Below are positions 60,499 to 64,000 of a stretch of 64,000 bases of DNA, one piece after another. The stretch is from Brachyhypopomus gauderio (Eukaryota > Chordata > Actinopteri > Gymnotiformes > Hypopomidae): assembly GCF_052324685.1 (NCBI RefSeq), contig NC_135213.1:37002078-37066077 (forward strand). Reading direction: 5' to 3'. Numbering within the stretch: position 1 is the first letter of the stretch; the number at the start of each line of letters is the position of its first letter. Below the pieces are notes generated by a model. That model was not told the DNA's origin. It saw nothing but the letters and a program-made list of their open reading frames with translations, and ran no database searches. The position numbers were made by a program, and so were the translations under genes.

Positions 60499-60792
60499 CA
60501 GGGGTGCTCATTACGCGAAGGAAGTGTCGGTCGATCGCGAAGGAATGTGCGTAGATCGCGTCACATTAAAAAGTAGTAGATGAATCGCACATCTGCACTG
60601 ACGGTTGTATTCTGATTGACATTCACGGTAGCCAAACTGCAATCCGCTCAGCAAATTACGTTCGCCACCACCCCCCCCCCCCCCCCCCCCCGCTCAACAA
60701 ATTACGTTCGCCGCCCCCCCCCCCCCCCCCCCCCTTTCTGACTTGGTCATCTTATAAGTAGCTCGCAAGCTGAAAACTTGTGGCCACCCCTG
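60499..60792. mobile_element. hAT MITE, 294 bp, with two poly-C tracts
   Basis: Starts CAGGGGTGCTCATTACG and ends GTGGCCACCCCTG. Octamers CATTATAA flank it at 60491-60498 and 60793-60800. Inside, the module GCTCARCAAATTACGTTCGCC occurs twice, each copy followed by a C-run (about 60670-60690 and 60713-60734). Confidence 0.93.
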
Positions 60793-61142
60793 CATTATAA
60801 TCTAGGCAGACGCTGACTATCCTGTAGCGTGTTCAGCCCCGCTCATTTGGATTGTGCAACTGCAGGGTGTGATTTATTAATGTGTAGTAAGGAAGCCTAT
60901 TGTTAATGCGCACACATCATTTAAAAATATTTATTAACAGAAATTAGGATGATTTTATTTGACAAAAGGTTATATATAACGAAAACAAAGACATTTCATG
61001 TAACAACTAATGCTTAGCAGCATCCTTGGGCACCCCCATGCAGTTAGAATGGTACATTCGACTATGACATTCATAGTCGACTAGGGGATATAGTCGACTA
61101 TAGTCGAATCAGCGACTATTGCAGGTCACCCCTAAACTATAT

Positions 61143-62015
61143 ACAACACTCAAGAAAATCTTGAACATGTCACTTCTGAGAAACCCCTTTGGTTGTTATG
61201 TCTTTTGGTTGTTATTATCACAGTTTCTCTGGGACTCTGACACAGTCACAATCTTTAAATCTAGGTTGAAAACCCACTTATTTAGTCTAGCGTTTGATAA
61301 TTAATATCCCCCTTAGATAAAGGTACAGATCCAGGGGTTCATAGACGAAGGGTTTTATGGTAGACTGGGGTACTGGTGCTGTCATCCTGTCACTGCTCGT
61401 GGTCACTCAAGTTTGTTGACAGTGCAGTGGACGGATGCCATTGTCTCAGAATGCCCCCAAGCCTATGTTACCTTCTGGTTCTGCCTTTTTAGCTAGGCTG
61501 TAATAATTTAACTTAGTGCCGGAGTTGCTGCCACACTCCAGAAATGTTTATAATTTTACCTGTCCTGTATATGTCCTCATACAGAGCTAATTTTCCCTGT
61601 TTCATTTCTCCACATGGCTGCCCGCCTGCTTGAGGAATAATGAGATGAGGAGAGACAAGCGATCCATCCTGGCCGGCCACCTCCTGCCTAACCGGATGCC
61701 TACACCATGATGGACATTATTACATATTTTTCGGTCTAAATTGACATTATTGCATCTTTTACATTCTGTCTACATTCTGTCTATATTGTTGTTGTTGTCA
61801 TGGTGACCGGTGTCGGCCAGAGGAGGATGGGTTCCCCCCCTGAGTCTTGGTTCCTCTCAAGGTTTCTTCCTCATGCAAAAAACTAGGGAGTTTTTCCTTG
61901 CCACTGTCGCCTTTGGCTTGCTCACTGGGGGCTAGGACTCGGCACTTGTAAAGCTGCTTTGTGACAACAACTGTTGTAAAAAGCGCTATATAAATAAAAT
62001 TTGATTGATTGATTG
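61143..62015 (+). mobile_element. 5'-truncated LINE (non-LTR retrotransposon) 3' end
   Basis: The first part encodes DSDTVTIFKSRLKTHLFSLAFDN, the far C-terminus typical of L2/CR1-type fish reverse transcriptase ORFs, ending in TAA at 61302. Then comes the well-known 3' UTR, with GGTTCCTCTCAAGGTTTCTTCC, GAGTTTTTCCTTGCCACTGTCGC and AAAAAGCGCTATATAAATAAA, and it closes with an ATTG tandem tail (about 61998-62014). The 5' truncation falls close to the right target duplication of the 6-kb nest. It is oriented plus. Confidence 0.85.
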
Positions 62016-64000
62016 AGTTTCATAATTATTCCACTATTGCAAAATGTCAGCATGACTACAGAGACAAAAATGAGCATCAGGAAGCAATCAGACAAAAATC
62101 TGATTTCTTGTTTTTAAAGACCACAGCCATAGATGTCATAGATGGACAGTATTCAATCATACATATTTGCAATATATATTTAATTGCATTTCAAGAATCA
62201 TATCATTTGTATTTGAACATCGAGGTGCTTTTACGATTGGTGTTTTTCTATTTTGTAAGTCAGTTTGTTTTAAAAATACCTAAATAATGTTAACAATCCT
62301 TGAATACCCCACGACAGGAAAACACACTCCATCCCATAGTACAGTATTAACAGCAAAATGCAGACTGGGAGATGCAATGGATTTAACGATTTTAGTTAAA
62401 CTGATATAATTTCAGACATTTTGAATAACTCACAATTTTTTACAGAGATCCTCTTTTAAAGGATTTCAACAGAGCAGATAGATTTTGTAATCAGTTCATG
62501 TCATCCCTGAAGGTCACTTACATCACAAGAACCCAGCTTCCAACAGTGTGTTCTTGTTTGTTAAGTCCTGAATAAATTCACTGTGTACAGTGTATTTTGC
62601 ACCGTTTTTTCTGTACATTTTAAACTACAAATTAAATTTATTTTAGTAAAGAATGGTAATGGTATTATTTATAATAGTGTATGTTCCTGGACAGAATATT
62701 TTACTGGACATTTTGCTACCTGTTGAAGATGTGTTTGTCATCATCCACCATACAACAAAAGAGTAAAAAAGCACCCGTATGTAGAGTCTTGTAAAATATC
62801 CATGTGAGGTATTAAGAACAGGAAGATGTTTTTTTCTGATGTAATGCAGTACAGCTAACACTAGAGGGCGCCTTTGTCAAGCTGTTCATAGTTCCTTGCA
62901 TCCTAAGCTTGGGCACGTAAGATGCTACTGACAAACTAAAAATGTGATGAACATTTACGAGGTATTATACACGATTACGTTCACATTCATTTTTCATTTC
63001 ACAAATATGCCACGGGAGAGTTTGAGTTTGTGACACGAGAGAATCGTGGTTGATTGATTCCTGTGGGCAAGGCTTAACAAATGTTTGAACGTTTTTACAC
63101 GTTATGGCAAATTACCTTGTATAACAAAGACCTGACAAAACAATGTTTTGTACAAATATGAATTGTTATTAATATTTGATATGGAAATTATGTTTGATTT
63201 TTGTTAGTATTTAAAAATGTATTTTTAAGTGCTACTGTAGATCAAACCATTTCAGACTGACAATTATGCTATTAAAACTGAACATTATCTACATTACATT
63301 TACAGTATTCTGCAGTTGCTCTGATCCAGAAAGGACTTGCGATATTTTTCAGCAGGACAGAACACGTGCACCATGGAAAATGACCCCGTGACATTAGTAA
63401 TACTACCACCATGTGCTTTCTGCTCTACCTGATGAACTACAGGGGCCAGCTAGCAACAGCTGTCCATTTACATAATACTCACAGTCTGTTAAGATGTGAC
63501 TTCCAGGGTTATAACAATAACCAGTCAATTGAATGTGAGTTCTAAAGCTAAATGCAAAAAAGAAAATAATAATAATTTACCTTGCTACAGTATAAATTCA
63601 ATGATATTAAAGCCACCTAACCTACTCCATTAACACCTCCCCCCCCCCCCCCCCCCCCGGACCCCCTCCTCAATGGGACCACCATCACTCTGCCTCTTAC
63701 AAAATCTGTTTCCCACTTATCTTCCATTAATGGGCCCCAATCAGAATCTGTATGAATAATCAATGGATAGTCAACAGCCGGAATGAACTCTCCCGAAGCC
63801 GAGCATGAATCTTGCTAATGGCACACATCCCCGGGTTTTAATTAGAAATAATGCTCCGCTTGGGCATACAGGCCATCACATGGTTTGTTTGCCGCCGAAT
63901 GTGAAAGGTAAACACGGAGGGGACAGAAACCCAGTCCGGTGTCATCTCCCAGTCTGCGGGAAACCACTGCTGGGGCTAATGGCCAGTACATTACTCTTCT
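62016..64000. other. Intergenic DNA at the right end
   Basis: No coding exon, RNA gene or transposon recognised. A C-run of about 20 lies at 63639-63658. The last 300 bp are balanced in composition and contain a TTTTAATTAG homeodomain-type core and repeated CTAATGGC words; this could be a conserved non-coding element, which needs cross-species comparison to decide. Confidence 0.4.

Larger units (their letters stand above)
55136..61134. mobile_element. 6-kb nested DNA-transposon block with hAT-type ends
   Basis: The block begins TAGAGGTG and ends CACCCCTA, and is flanked by the identical octamers AACTATAT at 55128-55135 and 61135-61142. Both ends carry clustered copies of TAGTCGA (about 55196-55215 on the left, 61068-61108 on the right), as expected of hAT subterminal repeats. 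The terminal inverted repeat is short and only partly matched, so the call rests mainly on the duplication and the shared motif. I see no hAT transposase in it. The interior is filled by other elements listed separately, most with their own target duplications, so it looks like an old copy colonised repeatedly. Confidence 0.72.

Overview
The window is genomic DNA from a ray-finned (teleost) fish. The evidence is vertebrate genes with short phase-matched exons and GT-AG introns, many dinucleotide repeats, and typical fish transposons (Tc1/mariner, hAT, tRNA-derived SINEs, a LINE tail). The species cannot be fixed from the sequence. All exon coordinates come from reading splice signals and reading frame by eye; no alignment was run.

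Layout. (1) 1-1.7 kb: last three coding exons of mtx3 (+), an outer mitochondrial membrane protein. (2) 1.7-6.4 kb: AT-rich intergenic DNA with one 266-bp hAT MITE. (3) 6.5-16.35 kb: complete cmya5/myospryn (-), 13 coding exons including a 3.84-kb exon and a 23-nt microexon. (4) 17.6-22.0 kb: complete tent2/papd4 (-), a cytoplasmic poly(A) polymerase in 13 coding exons, one intron with a GC donor. (5) 22.0-23.5 kb: short head-to-head gap between tent2 and homer1. (6) 23.5-39.0 kb: complete homer1 (+), nine coding exons encoding an EVH1 domain plus a C-terminal coiled coil; its introns carry most simple-sequence repeats, including a 1-kb G-rich degenerate hexamer array. (7) 39.0-49.6 kb: homer1 3' UTR, then intergenic DNA with a Tc1 element whose ORF has one stop, a SINE and a 1-kb hAT-like element. 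(8) 49.7-52.4 kb: complete coding region of lhfpl2 (+). (9) 53.4-54.6 kb: two minisatellites separated by a poly-G run. (10) 55.1-61.1 kb: a 6-kb nest of DNA transposons bounded by a perfect 8-bp target-site duplication, holding a 390-bp-arm palindrome, a THAP-domain fragment and four further hAT-type insertions, each with its own perfect 8-bp duplication. (11) 61.1-62.0 kb: LINE 3' end. (12) 62-64 kb: no gene seen.

The order mtx3-cmya5-tent2-homer1 matches the block known from human chromosome 5q14. lhfpl2 lies in the same human region, but genes that separate it from HOMER1 there (JMY, BHMT, DMGDH, ARSB) are absent here. The genes are neighbours by ancient synteny, not an operon: they act in mitochondrial import (mtx3), muscle PKA scaffolding (cmya5), mRNA polyadenylation (tent2), synaptic/Ca2+ scaffolding (homer1) and as a tetraspan membrane protein (lhfpl2). 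The most notable material is the transposon nest and internal sequence modules shared by elements with different termini.
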